From contig CM049308.1 of the NCBI GenBank assembly GCA_026874595.1, positions 74,312,624 to 74,376,623 of the forward strand: a DNA stretch of 64,000 bases, written 5' to 3'. Position 1 is the stretch's first letter. Every line of letters starts with the position of its first letter. A program made the position numbers and the translations under genes. This DNA is from Sipunculus nudus (taxonomy: Eukaryota > Annelida > Sipuncula > Golfingiida > Sipunculidae). Under the pieces are notes generated by a model. It worked only from the letters and a program-made list of their open reading frames with translations. It made no database searches and was not told the DNA's origin. Shown here piece by piece: positions 12,001-25,700 of the stretch.

Positions 12001-12170
12001 CCTTTGGAAACCAAGTTTTTGGTCTGCCCTGTCTAATTGCCTGAACATGTTCACTGGGGTTAATTTATCAGCACTGGTCTTAGCCCACTGTGTCATTTGT
12101 AATGCATATTGATCCGCTAGTTCAATGCTACGCGAAATATCTAAGACTGTAGTCAAAGTAAGGTACATTG

Positions 12171-13594
12171 AAACTGATTATTATGTACTCATCACTGTTA
12201 TTCACTTTTCAGGTGTGCATCCATTTTAACTGAAAGCGACAGTCATGCATGCTTCATTCAGTTTGCCAACTATATATAATTAATCAGCTCACTGCAATGT
12301 CTGATGTGCTGGCAAAGTAACGGATATTACTTGACTACTGGGTCCCTGGAAAGCAGGTGGTAATTTACAAGACCCTGGTGCTCAAAGGAGTACTTGGGTA
12401 CTTGTGCCCGAGTAATTGTAATCAATTACTCGTGTCAAAATCGGATTAATACGTTAAACGTAAGTCCATCATACTGTCTTGACAATACAGTTCACAGATT
12501 TTGTTCCATTTAAACGTCCCATTGTTGATGGTCGTCATGGTAACGAGTGCTCGAGTACTCGATTCAAGACTTTTAAAAGGACTACGAGCCTATATGAATT
12601 GGGTTTAGTTCTTTTCTATAATGAATGGGGCAAGGGTAGGAGGTATTTATTTTTATAATTATATGATATAAACGTAAACCATCATATTAAACATCATTCG
12701 ACTTTTCGAGAAGCTTCGAACAGGACTGCCAGCTTTAAATGTACCATTATTCTAATAATAACAGAAAATATAACGGTCATTCAATCCGCTGAGACAATGT
12801 AGGAATGAGGCAACCCCTTTGATTCCATATTTTAAAATCTTTTTTTATCTTTTTATTTCAGTATACCCGTATATTATATTCTTGACCTTATTCTTATATA
12901 CCCCGATTCTAGACTCACGTGAACCACCATTTAACATGATCCAAAGTTTACAGTTGCATTGTCTTAACGGTTCGCAACGACACTCATTTGGTTCGTTTGG
13001 CGTCTTTTTATGTGAATTTTATGACGTAACAATGACATGAATAAATTTAGGTCAAAGAGGCAGTTCTTGCTCCCCTCACATACTGGTTAATTGCCATGGC
13101 CGTTTACAGTTGCAATACTTTGGTCATTCATGGGAGGCACTGTCTGGTTCGCCCATACATTTGACATATAGACTGAGGGAGATGGAAAGTGTCGTTCAAA
13201 GTATATATCATTGTATTATTTCCCCACATGTTTATGCCCAGCCATTAAATTTTGGCTTGAACCACTTCACGATCACTGATGCCGCCATTTACCTTTAACT
13301 GCTCTGTGTTTTAGGTAGAGTATTTTTGTGTCGCATCCCCACACCCTTATCGAACCCTGACAGGTTTATTTCTGCCAGTTTCTCTAAACCGCTCATAGGG
13401 GCTGCCATTTTGCATACACACTAAAACCTGGTGGTCGCATGTCGATATTTTAGGTATTCCGCTAATATAAACATATGTTTTATTATAACATCACATTTCT
13501 AGCAGCCAGTCACACGACAGATTAATCATATATGCGGAGCTCAGATTGTCTATGCACAAAAAACAAAAAGGTGTTTATGGTTCTATATTTGCAG
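12171..13594. other. Spacer upstream of the TSP1/MAM gene; no first exon identified
   Basis: The promoter and signal-peptide exon of the downstream gene should lie here or further left, but I cannot recognise them. The region holds a perfect palindrome (CGAGTAATTG / CAATTACTCG, 12409-12432) and several CGAGTACTCG-like strings, probably part of a short interspersed repeat. Confidence 0.5.
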
Positions 13595-13747
13595 GTGCTG
13601 ACGGTGGTCTACCATGGAACAGCCGGGGAGCCTGCTCGGTAACTTGTGGTACCGGTGAGAGATTAAGAAGAGCTTACTGTCCAAATCCACCATGTTACGG
13701 AAACTTGACGCAGAGGCAAAATTGTTACCAGCCGCCATGCTCGCAGG
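13595..13747 (+). CDS. TSP1 exon 1 of those visible
   Basis: The exon follows TTTGCAG and ends before GTGAGT, 51 codons, phase 1-1. It contains [18 protein letters not shown] and [10 protein letters not shown], giving the six-cysteine TSP1 layout. The usual Trp ladder is weak here (one Trp, in PWNSRG). Confidence 0.85.
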
Positions 13748-16463
13748 GTGAGTAAACTATATTGAATTACCTATACCTATGAAGTCCTCTTTGTTTTGTC
13801 AATGAATTATTAAGGATTATTTTGTGTGGGAAACGGTTGTAGTGGACAATACGACATTGGGCAACTGCTACCATTTTGGGACGGATCTGGATCTAGCCCG
13901 ATTCGCCTCCGTGGTATCAGAGGGCCTTTCTGTTTCTCTGTACAATCTGCATATCCCAAATACAATATACTCGCAACGAGGTCGTCACTGTGATGTCATA
14001 AGAATGGAGGTGTGATGTAACAACTGTAATGACGTGACTATAATGGCGCCGTAATAAAAGAATAATTAAACATCAACGTTCACCTGATGAGATTCTTATC
14101 ATCAGTATAAATGATCGAAGCGAATGTGAACCTGAAAAAAAACAAGCTATGGAAATCGGAGAAAAAAGATCGGCTTTGTCACACTCCAATGCCCAATTAA
14201 TTAATTATGCTTGTTGTCAAATAATCCTTCAAAAGATCAAAATGAATTTCGAGGAAATTTAGTGAGATGACTGGCAGATCTAGTCGTTTGTAGAGGTATG
14301 GTCTGAGTGCTTTTTGAGACAGACCATTCGTTCTCTGTTTCTGAATGCAATTACTCTGTGTCCAGCGTATTGGAAATTAACCCCGCAAGCTTGTTGAATG
14401 TTTGCCCACATGAAAACGGTGAGATGTCACGGTCGAAGAGCTGTCTGAGTGGGACCTGCGACCAAGTGCCTTTATCTGGCACCAAACCCTGCACACTCAG
14501 TCCTTGTCCAGGTTAGATCTGTCATTTATAATTCATCTTCAATAATGTTTGCTTTCACAAGTAATCACCTAACTTTGTGATTTGTACAGTCGATATCGAC
14601 ATGTCATCAACCTTTAGAAATGAAATTTTCTTGCATGGGGACAGCTGTATCGATACCCGAGGGCACAATCAGTAACGTTCATAACATTATATACACTATA
14701 TCTATGCCCCCCCCCCCCCGAGACATGTTTCAGTATCATCATCTGGCTGTCCTCAGTCGTCGTCGTGTGTTGAATATCTTGTGAATGTAATAGCTTTTGG
14801 AGGGCGGCATATTTTCCCCCGAAATTGGAAACACAGATTGTTTCTACCAAAATCTCGGACGAGTTCCAGAACTGTTGATCTTGACCTTGATCTTGATCTT
14901 CAGAGATAACATTTATATATTGAAAATTGAATATATTAATAATTAGATTTAAAGACTTTGTTCTATTTCTGAGTTTACTATGAAATATATCTAAACCTGT
15001 TGGCCGCAGTAAACATTGTGGCAGTCACTTAATACACATGGACCAGTAGTAGCAGTCGCACCGCACACAAAAGCCCGCAGTGTGACATAACCAGGATAGA
15101 GTTTAGCTTGTTGATTTCATTTCGAAGCTCTTCCCCACTGCACTCAGACGAGCTGGTACAGACATGCAGGGCCGATGTAACCAGTAAAAACCAGGCCGCG
15201 GTGCGGACTAGGCATCTCGTGTCGTATCGCGTCGGCCGAAGTAACAGTATCTGATTGATATTAAGTTTGGTCGGCCAATTAAATTTGTTGTATTAAACTG
15301 CTGTATGACGGTATGTACGATTAAAATGCATGACAACCCATTCATTAATGACTTATCATTTTTATTCATTATTGTAAGTCTTATTGGACATATTGGACAA
15401 AATCATTTTCTGATTTAGAAAAACACCTTAAAAGAAGAGCCATTTCCACTAGACCGTTAACAGATATTCTACTGTGACCATTCATGTGTGGTGCTGTCAA
15501 CAACAAAAAGATGCGAATACATTGGATTCGATATTGATGATACATGTAATTGGTTATTTGAGCCTATTTAAGAATGATCATTAATCCCTTTTTGCCCTTC
15601 CCACCTGAACAACATTAGTGTAGATTAGTTTATCCGTTACACTGTAAAGGTGGTTTTCCATAAGTACGTAGTGCGTATCCATAGCCGGCATGCGTAGTCC
15701 GTATGCGTAGTCCGTATCCGCAAAATTCGTTTTCCATAAGTACGTATATGCGTAGTCCGTACTCCGTTTTGAAATGGACCTCGATAGCTGAAGTTTTTCT
15801 TTTTTTGCAAGCCATTTCACCATATATTTATTGTACATTTGTATATATTAGCATCAAAAGTTAAACAATGTAATTTAAAAAATTAAAAGTTCTAAAAGAT
15901 CATAAATAGTAATATTTTATACGCGACAGTGATGTTTACGCTTCGATCATCTTAATACCATGTCTGTGATAAAGAAAGGTAAACAAAATTCAGCCAAATG
16001 CCAATGTTTGGTTTCATGGAAAACTGATGCCAGAAATGACATTCATTCCAGTTGGAAACAGAGACTGTGCATACAGCACGGCCTGAATGGGAAAACTCTA
16101 TCCTAAACCTGAAATCGACAAGATGATTGGTATGCATAGTGCGCAAAAATCGCTTCCGGCAGCGTGCGGATACGGACTACGCATACGTACTACGCATGCG
16201 GATGAATGGAAACGGCCCAGTTAAAAAGTCTACAAAGCGATTTTTGCGGACTACGCATGCGGACTACGGATACGGACTACGCACTTAAGGTGCTTTTCCA
16301 TAAGTGCGTAGTCCGTATCCGTAGTCCGTATGCGTAGTCCGCATGCGTAGTCCGCATAAATCACTTTGTAGACTTTTTAACTGGGCCGTTTCCTTTTATC
16401 CGCATGCGTAGTAAGTATGCGTAGTCCGTTTGCGTAGTCCGTATCCGCACGCTGCCGGGAGCG

Positions 16464-16530
<67 letters not shown>

Positions 16531-19500
16531 CTGAACACACGAAACAGTGTTGTAGTACAATATGAAATCAAGCTAACTGTACACATAGTATAATATTATT
16601 GATGCTCCCCTACAAGGTAGAGCATTTTCATGTAGCCGTGACAAACACGGCTCAGTTAGGGCCCTCCTACTGAGTCGTGACACAAGCCAATTTAAGAACC
16701 GCCCTGCAAGTCCAGGCCACGCTTTATAACCGTATCTCCGCATACAGTCAGCAGGTAGACCGTAGGCAGAAATCTTCCATACATGCAGAACAATATACGA
16801 ATATATTAGGTTATTACGGAATATTTCAGTGTAATGGAACTGAGTTCAATAAAGCTTGATTAGTATAAAATAATATAAGAAGAAATGCATGGAAATGCAT
16901 GGGTCATTTTTGTTTTAGGAGGAATTCTCTCCTGTTCCTTTGAGAAAAACTGCTCGTTCATCGACATTGTCAAGTTAAGCGAATATAACTGGATATATGG
17001 ATATGGTCCTACAAGCACCAGAAACACTGGTCCATTGATTGATACCACAGCCGGTGAACACCAACGTAAGTGCGACTAAGAAATTATAAAAATATAAACT
17101 AAATCATGAGGGGCCAAGGAAATTTACCACGGCATGACAGAGAACTTGTATATATTCTAATGCCTTGTAATTACCTGTTATCTAAACATTGGATAATATG
17201 TAAGGCACCGCGCCCGATTCTGGCCACACTCACCATGGTACATAGACCACACGACATCTTCCACGACACATCTGCTCTCAGCCTGATCTCCCCACAAGGG
17301 CACATACTGTTATATGGAGTAGTTTAAGTGTTTAGCTTTCATAAATAAGCATGATTCTTGATAATTGTTTATTTACTGAGGAGCAGTCTAAATCCACCTA
17401 TAATTATTTAAATAATTCTACTTTGTATGTATAAATCAGAATATTATGTATCTACACTCTAAATCATGTTTCATTGGTATTTAATTTTTATATCTGGTAA
17501 ATGAATAATATAAAACCGTTACATACATATTTAAAGCTTAAACAACTGTTACGTTTTCAAACGGGTCTTTATTTGTATTCCTTTTCAAACCAATTTACAT
17601 TTTGCATATTGATTTATACTTGATATCTGATGGATACGTCTTTCTAATACATTAAATTGGAATACCATGAATTTACTTATTATAAGCCATTTTTTACGTT
17701 TCTCCTTAATATCTACTACTTTTAATTTTTACAGTTATTTACTAATTATCTGTGGTTGATGTAATAATATGCTTCTTTTCAGATCTTGTACAAAACTAGA
17801 TGAGTATGAATTATTTTAAGTTTAAATATCATTTTGTAGGAGGCAGATATCTTTATACGGAAGCCTCTGAAGGTGACCCTGGAGACAAAGCCGTGTTCAA
17901 ACTGATACCGCCAGTGTCCCTGGGTGGGTCACAGTATTGTCTAGGATTCTGGTATCACATGTACGGCAGACATATTGGAAAACTCTATGTAGTCTACTCT
18001 ACCGAAAGGTTTAACCTAACAATACTCAATAAAACAGGTAATGTTTTCTATCTTTTTATGTATTCTAACAGAATCTTATGGTTGCACTTTTAAAATGAAC
18101 ACCTCTAAATGAACAACAATTTTCTATTTCGATAGTTTATTATTTTAAAAGTATCTATAAGTTATACGGTATATACTAAATCGATAAAGTATTAACGTGT
18201 AGCATATGTGCGTTGTTAAAATATAACAATTCGTAAAACTGTATTTATCACACAGAACATTTTAACCGTTACTAAATCTGAAGTTATTTTAGAACGAGGA
18301 TATGAGACGAATCTAACTTTGTTCCAAAAGAATAGTCCCGATCAGAAAAATGATTTTTTTTAAATATTGGAATTAAGGTATCTCTCAACTAGGAGTGAAT
18401 TAGTACCACAAAAGTAAACCATTAAACTTTTGGATCGGTTGTATGCCCAAAGGTCTGAGAAAAAGCTTCCACAGGGAAAAAGCCCGAAATATCAGACCTA
18501 AGATAAGACTGACATGAACGTCTAGCATCTAGCTTTATATTTTATCCACGGGAATATTATTTATTCATCTTCAGTTACCATAGGTGTGTTTCCAATTTTA
18601 AAGGACAACAGACTGACGCTCAGAGACAGTGGATGAGACATCAAAGACAAATTCCAGGACTAAATGGTAACTTCACGGTTATATTTGAGGCTACACGAGG
18701 AGACGGCGGTGATGGGGATATCGCTATTGATGGATTATCTCTCACTCGTGACCACTGCCGTGAAGGTCATTACATGAACCTTTTTTTCAGCACAGATTTT
18801 CATTACCTGTAACTGTTGGAAATATCAAATGCAAATAAAGATTTAAGGTGCACAAAATTTCTGAGAATTGTATCATGCATCCAACTTTAGTTATTTCTTT
18901 TTAGGAGAAATTTACTTAAATGATATTTTAGATACAAAAAAAAACTCAGCTTGTTAGGTAATAATGAATCAAGAAATATACGCTGAAACCTCTATAATGT
19001 TTGCACCCTTAGGACTGGCCACACTGGAACGTTATAGAGGTGTCCACTTTATAGAGATCAATAGCACAACATAAATAATAAAAAGAAAAAAGTAAGACTG
19101 GAAAGAAATGTTTATTGTATGAATGTGTCCAAATTCTGGAGGTGGCCACTAGAGGATGTACCATCGTATATGAATGATTTGCATGCTAAATTTTAATCTG
19201 AATACCTGAAGAATGGTCATGTGTTTTAAGTTGATAGTTTTGACAATTTAGTTGTATAACACAAACGAAACAAAATTAAAATGATTTTTTAAGGTGTATG
19301 GGGGCCATGGACGTCCTGGTCTAACTGTTCTAAAACATGCGGTCCTGGGTTACGTAGGCGAACCCGAGCTTGTATCGAAACACCATGTCAGCCAAGAGTA
19401 TGGCCAGGCTATAATGATGTTCGTGAATGTGATCTTGGGCCATGTTATGGTAATGTCTATTCGATATTATTGTTATTATTATTTTTATTATATCTTCAGT

Positions 19501-19697
19501 ATATAATGATACAGTTTTGTTCAGTGTGGAATTACTTGCTAGAATTATAACTGGTCCATGTATTCTTTTGAAGATTTTCTTTAGTTCTGATACTTCGATA
19601 ACAATATTTTTTATTAACATGTTTTTATAATTAATATTTTTATTAACTGGTATTCTGAATTTTTACCCACGCCGATTTACAAATCTTTCTCTATATA

Positions 19698-19740
<43 letters not shown>

Positions 19741-22700
19741 TAATTATAAAAATAATAATTTATTGTTTCTCAATAAACCATCCATACTCTAAATTATATT
19801 GATCAGTGGATAGTGATTCATTTGTATAGAAATAACTGAATATTTGTTCCATCGTCGGTGCACCAAGCGCACATATTGGATCACATCTCCAGTTTCAGTT
19901 TCGCGAACGTGATCTTTTTAGTACACATTGTTATATTGGAGGCACCATTGAGAAAGTGCCATAGAACACCAACGAATGCCCACGAATTAGTTTTATTAAT
20001 TTCATCAGTGAATTGCATTAGCCGGCAGATGTACTGTGCTTAGCTAACACTTGTTTTATATGGATATCTGTCCACAGATGTGTTCTGGCAGATTGTTCTA
20101 GCTTGTTCACCGACTACCCTATGTTTTTAAAGGTTTCTTCTCCTAACAGTGCTACCTAATTATCCATGAAAAGCGCGTAGTGGATTGTCAAATAGAGAGG
20201 TATATTAGAACGGAACTGATAAACTCTCCATGATAGCGGTTAATGAATTAGAATATAAAGGAGGCACAACATTATTGCAAACGCATATTTGAATAAATGG
20301 AAAAACGATGTAGCAGCTATTATTGGTAAATTTGTACAGGTGTATGGACACCATGGTCACTGTGGCTATGCACTGTTACATGCGGTAATGGTATTGAAAT
20401 CCGAAAAAGGAATTGCACGGGGAATTCATGTGAAGGCGACAAGAGAGAAGAAAGACCATGCATAAGGAACCACTGTCCAGGTATCTTTTTCCCCCTATTG
20501 TCAAATAGAGAGGTTCCAATACTCTGTTGTATATGTATATTAGAACGGAACTGATGAATAACAGTTAATGGATTAGCATATAAAGAAAGCACAACATTAT
20601 TGCATACGCATATTTGAATAAAGGGAAAAACTATAAAGCAGCTATTATTGGTAAATTGTACAGGTGACTGGACACCATGGTCACTGTGGCTTTGCACTAT
20701 TACAGGCGTTAATGGTGTTGAAATCCGAAAAAGGAATTGCACGGGGAATTCGTGTGAAGCGACAACAGAGAAGAAAGACCATGCATAAGGAACCACTGTC
20801 CAGGTATCTTTATTTTTTCCCCGTTTTTACAAGTCATATGTAAATTATATCTTTTACATGACTGTAACAAGATCCTGCGATGTAAATGCAATGAAAATGT
20901 TAACAACACTTAAATATCAAAGTTTTCTGTTTAATTGTTGCCACTTTACTGTAATCTTACATATAATGGATATTAATTGTCCTTATTTGAACAATCCTAT
21001 TGAATGTTTTGTATACTGGAAGAAACATCTGAACATATATTGTCGGGTATTTTTTTGCAATTTGAAATATTGGTTATCAGATGAAAAATAAAGCACATAA
21101 TCAAATCTATGGATTGTAAAGATATAGTGCCAAAGTTTGTGCTATTTATACACCGGACAATGAATCACATAAACTTCATTTATCAAAACATCATTTATAT
21201 TCTTATGTGTTTAATGTGTTTCACTCTCAGTGTACGAGTGCAATTTCGACCTCAGTTCTTGTCTCCTGCAAGGTAAGAAAGATGATTTTGATTGGACAAG
21301 GAACCGTGGATCCACTCATAGTACAGGAACCGGTCCAGAAGCTGACCATACAACTGGATTGGGTGTGTGATATATTTGTTTTATATTGAAATTGTGACTT
21401 GAACAGTTATAAAATGATCACCTCTTTAGACAGTCATTTTACACATTAAGCCAAATTAAACATTGTGAAGACAAGAGTAGTATTTTTCTTGTGGATTTTC
21501 AAAGTTATACGAATGCATCAAGGATTCCACGTAAAAACTATGAATCTAATATGTTATTCATCTGAAAATAGGTTATTACATGTTTGTGGAAGCATCAGTC
21601 CCAAGGGTTGAAAATGACACAGCCACACTTGTATCGCCCGATTATTAGTGAAGGGAAGAGAAACGTGTTTGGACTTCTGGTATCACATGCATGGTGCCGA
21701 TATCGGAGAACTTAAAGTGAGTGCTCTGTACGAAGATAACACTGTGGAAATACTGATACTCTCAGGTAGGTGAGCAGAGTAAAACCCTGTTGAAAGTATC
21801 ACTTCTTAAGTAACAACATGTACTAGTATATAACAAAACATAAACAATTGACAATGATGTAGAAGATGAAGGCGTTTCCTTAAGCAATCTCATTTTCTTA
21901 ATATTCATTACAAAACATGAAGGCTTGATGATCCTGATTCAGATTTCTTTTTCTTATGGAACACAGGGCATAAAGGGGACCAATGGATTGAGGAAAAAAG
22001 CACACTACTGAAGAGAATTGTTCAAGTGGAATTCACAGCTACTTTGGGTGATGGCTTTCTTGGTGATATAGCTATTGATGACGTCATTATTACTGAAGGA
22101 AGATGCTCTGGCCAAACTGGTAAGTAACTTTTTTAATAATATTCAAGAGAATTCTTTGTACTGCTACAAGCAGTATTCCTGGAAGTCAATTCGCAAAAAG
22201 GCTCCTTAAAATCAAGTTATTTATAAATTGTAGCGGCAATGTAATATTGCATCAAACTTATGTATGACAGGCTCTTTTTGTAATCGTACCAAAAGGATCA
22301 AATTTACATAAAGTTCTGATGGAAGGTATGATTATTATTATAAATTGGGTTGATTTTGAAGAACAGTCGATTGTAAACTGATGTTTTCTTATCTGATGAT
22401 ACACTTTAAAAGTAATTAATTAAAATACTCATCACATAATGACAATTATACTTTACACTTTACGGTTTAAAAGTTCAGGATACTTTGTAGCAGGAGTGTG
22501 TTTTAAGTTCGAACATAAATACATGCAGAGCTCTCTGGAACGTGAGAAAAGCCTCTCTGAAGCCTAACTCAGAAGCTCAGTGCTTGTGGTCCAGACGTCC
22601 AATTGCACTGTTTGTACGTGCAGCAATATATTTAAAAATCATTAAGAAAACAGCGGCATAACATGGACATGTCTTGAAGCAGGATCTTCATACGTTTAAT

Positions 22701-25700
22701 TGGAAATAGTGCACAAAACATTCAGGATATCATTTGAGTTTTGCAATTTTAATTGATCAAACCGAAATTCAGAATTTTAATGAAAATAAGATACAATGTT
22801 AACTTCTGAGGGCATTAAACTGCAAAAAATATGAGGCTCGCAAAAACACATTTCATAAACACATTTTTCGCAGGAAGAACTACGTGTATTCGCAGAAGAA
22901 ACACATGCATCCATCACCAAATTCATTCATAATCTACGCCCTGTATTTCCAGGAAAGAAAAATAGTATATTCAGTTTTAAGCAGGTTATGATTTATTATC
23001 TAGAAGTTACTCTTGAACTGAGAGCATCATTCCCAGTGAATGTGAAATAAGTCGCGTTTATTTAACGTGACCATTGCCCGTATACACTCATAAACAGGAA
23101 TACGCGACTTTGAGGCCTGCGGTTACGTGTATATTTCGAGTTACAATGGTTTACCCGCATGCTGTATCATTTTACTCGCTTCTTAAGTGGATAAAAAAAC
23201 TCCTTTGGGGTGACTGCTAATGGTGAATACAGGCCAGATGTTGCGCTGGACCAAGAGACCCCAAACCTCCAGGGCATACCAGCATATCCGTGCAGTAGCC
23301 CCCGGGCAGCGACCACAGACAGCGCCTTAGCTGTTTAGAGGTAGCTGACCCCACAGAACTGGACAGGCTACTCAATAGGTTCATATTCTACCACCTGCAA
23401 TAGCAGTTCACATAAAGGAGCTAGCTCTTCTTATGTGCACGTGCAGTCTGTATTATTCGAGGTGAGTAAGAAACCTTTAGATTTATTGCTAAAATCCAGT
23501 TTTGAAACAAGAGAATTTTTACACATTAGCATAATGCCAGGTCGAGATTTATTTAGTATGAGTATGGGTATACTTTCATGCAAGTAATACCCTAAATATA
23601 GCTTGTTCACATTCAATTCACATGTCCGTGTATTCTTGTATATATATCAAGTGTGATTTGGTAATTTGTTTTCAATAATTCAGGAAAATATTAAAATTTA
23701 ATTATAGATAGGTTTACCATTGAATTGAAGACTAAAATTAATTCCAAATGTGCCTATGAAAGGAAACATCTTCACCATAATTGTTATAGTTGTACGGTTA
23801 AATTGTCATTATTGCGTATTCTTATCAAGTGAACTTATAATATAATCATTCATACTTCCTATAATGTTAACCGTGGTACTGAAGAATCTATTGCTATATG
23901 ATCCTGATTAGAGCTTATGTCTAAAGGAGACATCTGAGCATTTACTGTGGTTGGCTTCATATTCGCGAGGCTGAAATTTCGCGATTTTTCAATTTTTATT
24001 TTTGGCGAGGGTTTTATTTTCGCGATCTCACCAAAAACCAAATATTTGGAAAAGCCATACCTATGTGTGTTATAAAATGAGTATAAGTCATGAGTTTGTG
24101 ATATTTTTTCTCATATAACGATGGGCCCGAACACAAAGCACAGGTAGTTTAGTTCAAATTAAGGGGAACGTTTACCCTATACCTGCATGGGTGTAACTTA
24201 TTATTACAATTCTCATTGTTCTAATCTGTTCCCATACAAATACTTGATATATTAAATAAGAAGGACGTACTCCATTGGCCAATTATTCCCGAGGGTTTCA
24301 TTTTCGCGATTATTTCCCATTCGCGAATATCGCGAAATTAAAACCCTCGCGAACAAAAAGGCAACCACAGTATATAGATGTGTAATTTCTTTGAACACTA
24401 TTATATGAAATATATTATATTGTTTATCCGTTATCCTGCATGAACACAAGTATAACCCTTCACAGTTTTGCATAAAACATTCGGCTGCGTGGGCTTAGCA
24501 TTATTTAATTCCATTCTGTGTAATCACTAAGTAAAAATGTAACGCCCCTTTCATAAACTTTCTGAAAAAAAATATTTGTATTAGTGCAGTATTTGTCACT
24601 TCGGAACGTCATTACTGAGTACTTATGGTAATTATTAAAAAACTTTCCATTTAAGTTCACCTTATGTCACCATTCCATGTGGAATCAACACTTACTGTAA
24701 AAAGTTTGCCACACATAATTATCTTAAATTACATATTTAAAGGCAACATCAAGGCGAATTCGCTGATTAGTTTGTTGATTCTGAAAGCGTACAACTTCAG
24801 TGTAAGATAAGCCATTGTTTCGCAAAATGTGTTGGCCTTAAAAATGTCTTTTCTCATTTTAAAGCCCAAATAAAAGAAGAAACATAGAAGCCTGTCCATT
24901 CAAATTATGCACTTAGCGGTTTATGGTCCTCCCCTCGTTAACATCACATTTAAGCAGAGTTCATAAAGCGGACTCAGTAAACCGTATCACAGCTACGTGT
25001 GAGTCTCTGCCGTCTAACTCTGAAACCAACCAGTGGCCCCAAGATTCAGATACTATAAATTGCCGAGAAACTTAATCAGATCCGACTAATGATTACAGCG
25101 ACCGAGACGAATAACATTATAATTCAGATGAACAAAAATTGAAAACGACCTTATTGGAAAATTAGCAGTGTTTCTGCTATCGGTGCAGAACAAGCATAAT
25201 GTGCCAGCAAATGTGATTGATGAAAGTGAAGTCGGCGCTGGAGCCAGTCACAGGTCTCCGGAAAATCCGACCAGCACTGGCTCCCTCAGCAACGACACGA
25301 CAAAGCTTGACAGATTGAGTCGGAATACAGTTAGATATTAAGGCGATAATAGAAGATACTTGAGAGAGTTGAAGATTGTAGTGAGAGAGGAGGAGGATGC
25401 CGGAGAACCCGGAGAGAACCACCGACCTTGGTCGGGCCACTATACTACAACCCACTCTCATGGCAGCACTTTTGAGCATGTCCGCTCAGTTTGCGGCAGT
25501 TGGCGGACCGGACTGCCAGTCCAGGACCGCTCCGGACCCAGTCCTGAGCGATCCTGACCATATCAAAATGTTTTGATATTTCAGGACTGGTCCTGAGTGG
25601 TCCGGTCCGGTCCGCTTGAGTCCGTTCTGTTTGCGGGGGTTTTAGGATTAGCTAGGATCGGGACTTTGTCATTGACCAATGAGAGCAGCTCTATGAATCA

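Larger units (their letters stand above)
8940..12170 (-). mobile_element. L1/Tx1-like LINE, nearly full-length relic (minus strand)
   Basis: Read on the minus strand from 12170 down, the order is an ORF1-like region with zinc-knuckle repeats, an endonuclease region, a RARWYEHGEKSSKYFLNLE linker, reverse transcriptase and a C-terminal domain (SHKPEQIKRLTLAGPYE near 9200). Coding capacity is broken by several frameshifts, so it is not active. The opposite-strand fragment at 7765-8940 belongs to the same or a close family, because both carry the linker motif. The 3' end of this copy is lost at the junction. Confidence 0.8.
20187..20817. repeat. Recent ~310-bp tandem duplication carrying a TSP1 exon
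   Basis: Segments ~20187-20499 and ~20500-20817 align along their full length, including intron sequence (GGCACAACATTATTGCA / AGCACAACATTATTGCA; GCAGCTATTATTGGTAAA), the acceptor, the TSP1 exon and its donor. Identity is high by eye. The first exon copy is intact; the second is damaged. Confidence 0.93.

Noticed and set aside
17106-17327. 73-codon plus-strand ORF
   Set aside because: It lies in the intron between MAM-A exons 1 and 2, has no splice or domain support and breaks the phase 1 chain.
20320-20796. 158-codon minus-strand ORF, the longest in that area
   Set aside because: It is the antisense of the duplicated TSP1 exon pair. The plus strand has splice sites and the full cysteine/Trp pattern, and the repetition inside the minus ORF is just the tandem duplication.
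25438-25442. CACTA string as a possible CACTA-transposon terminus
   Set aside because: No matching inverted TAGTG end was found on the other side of the relic, so the five bases alone prove nothing.
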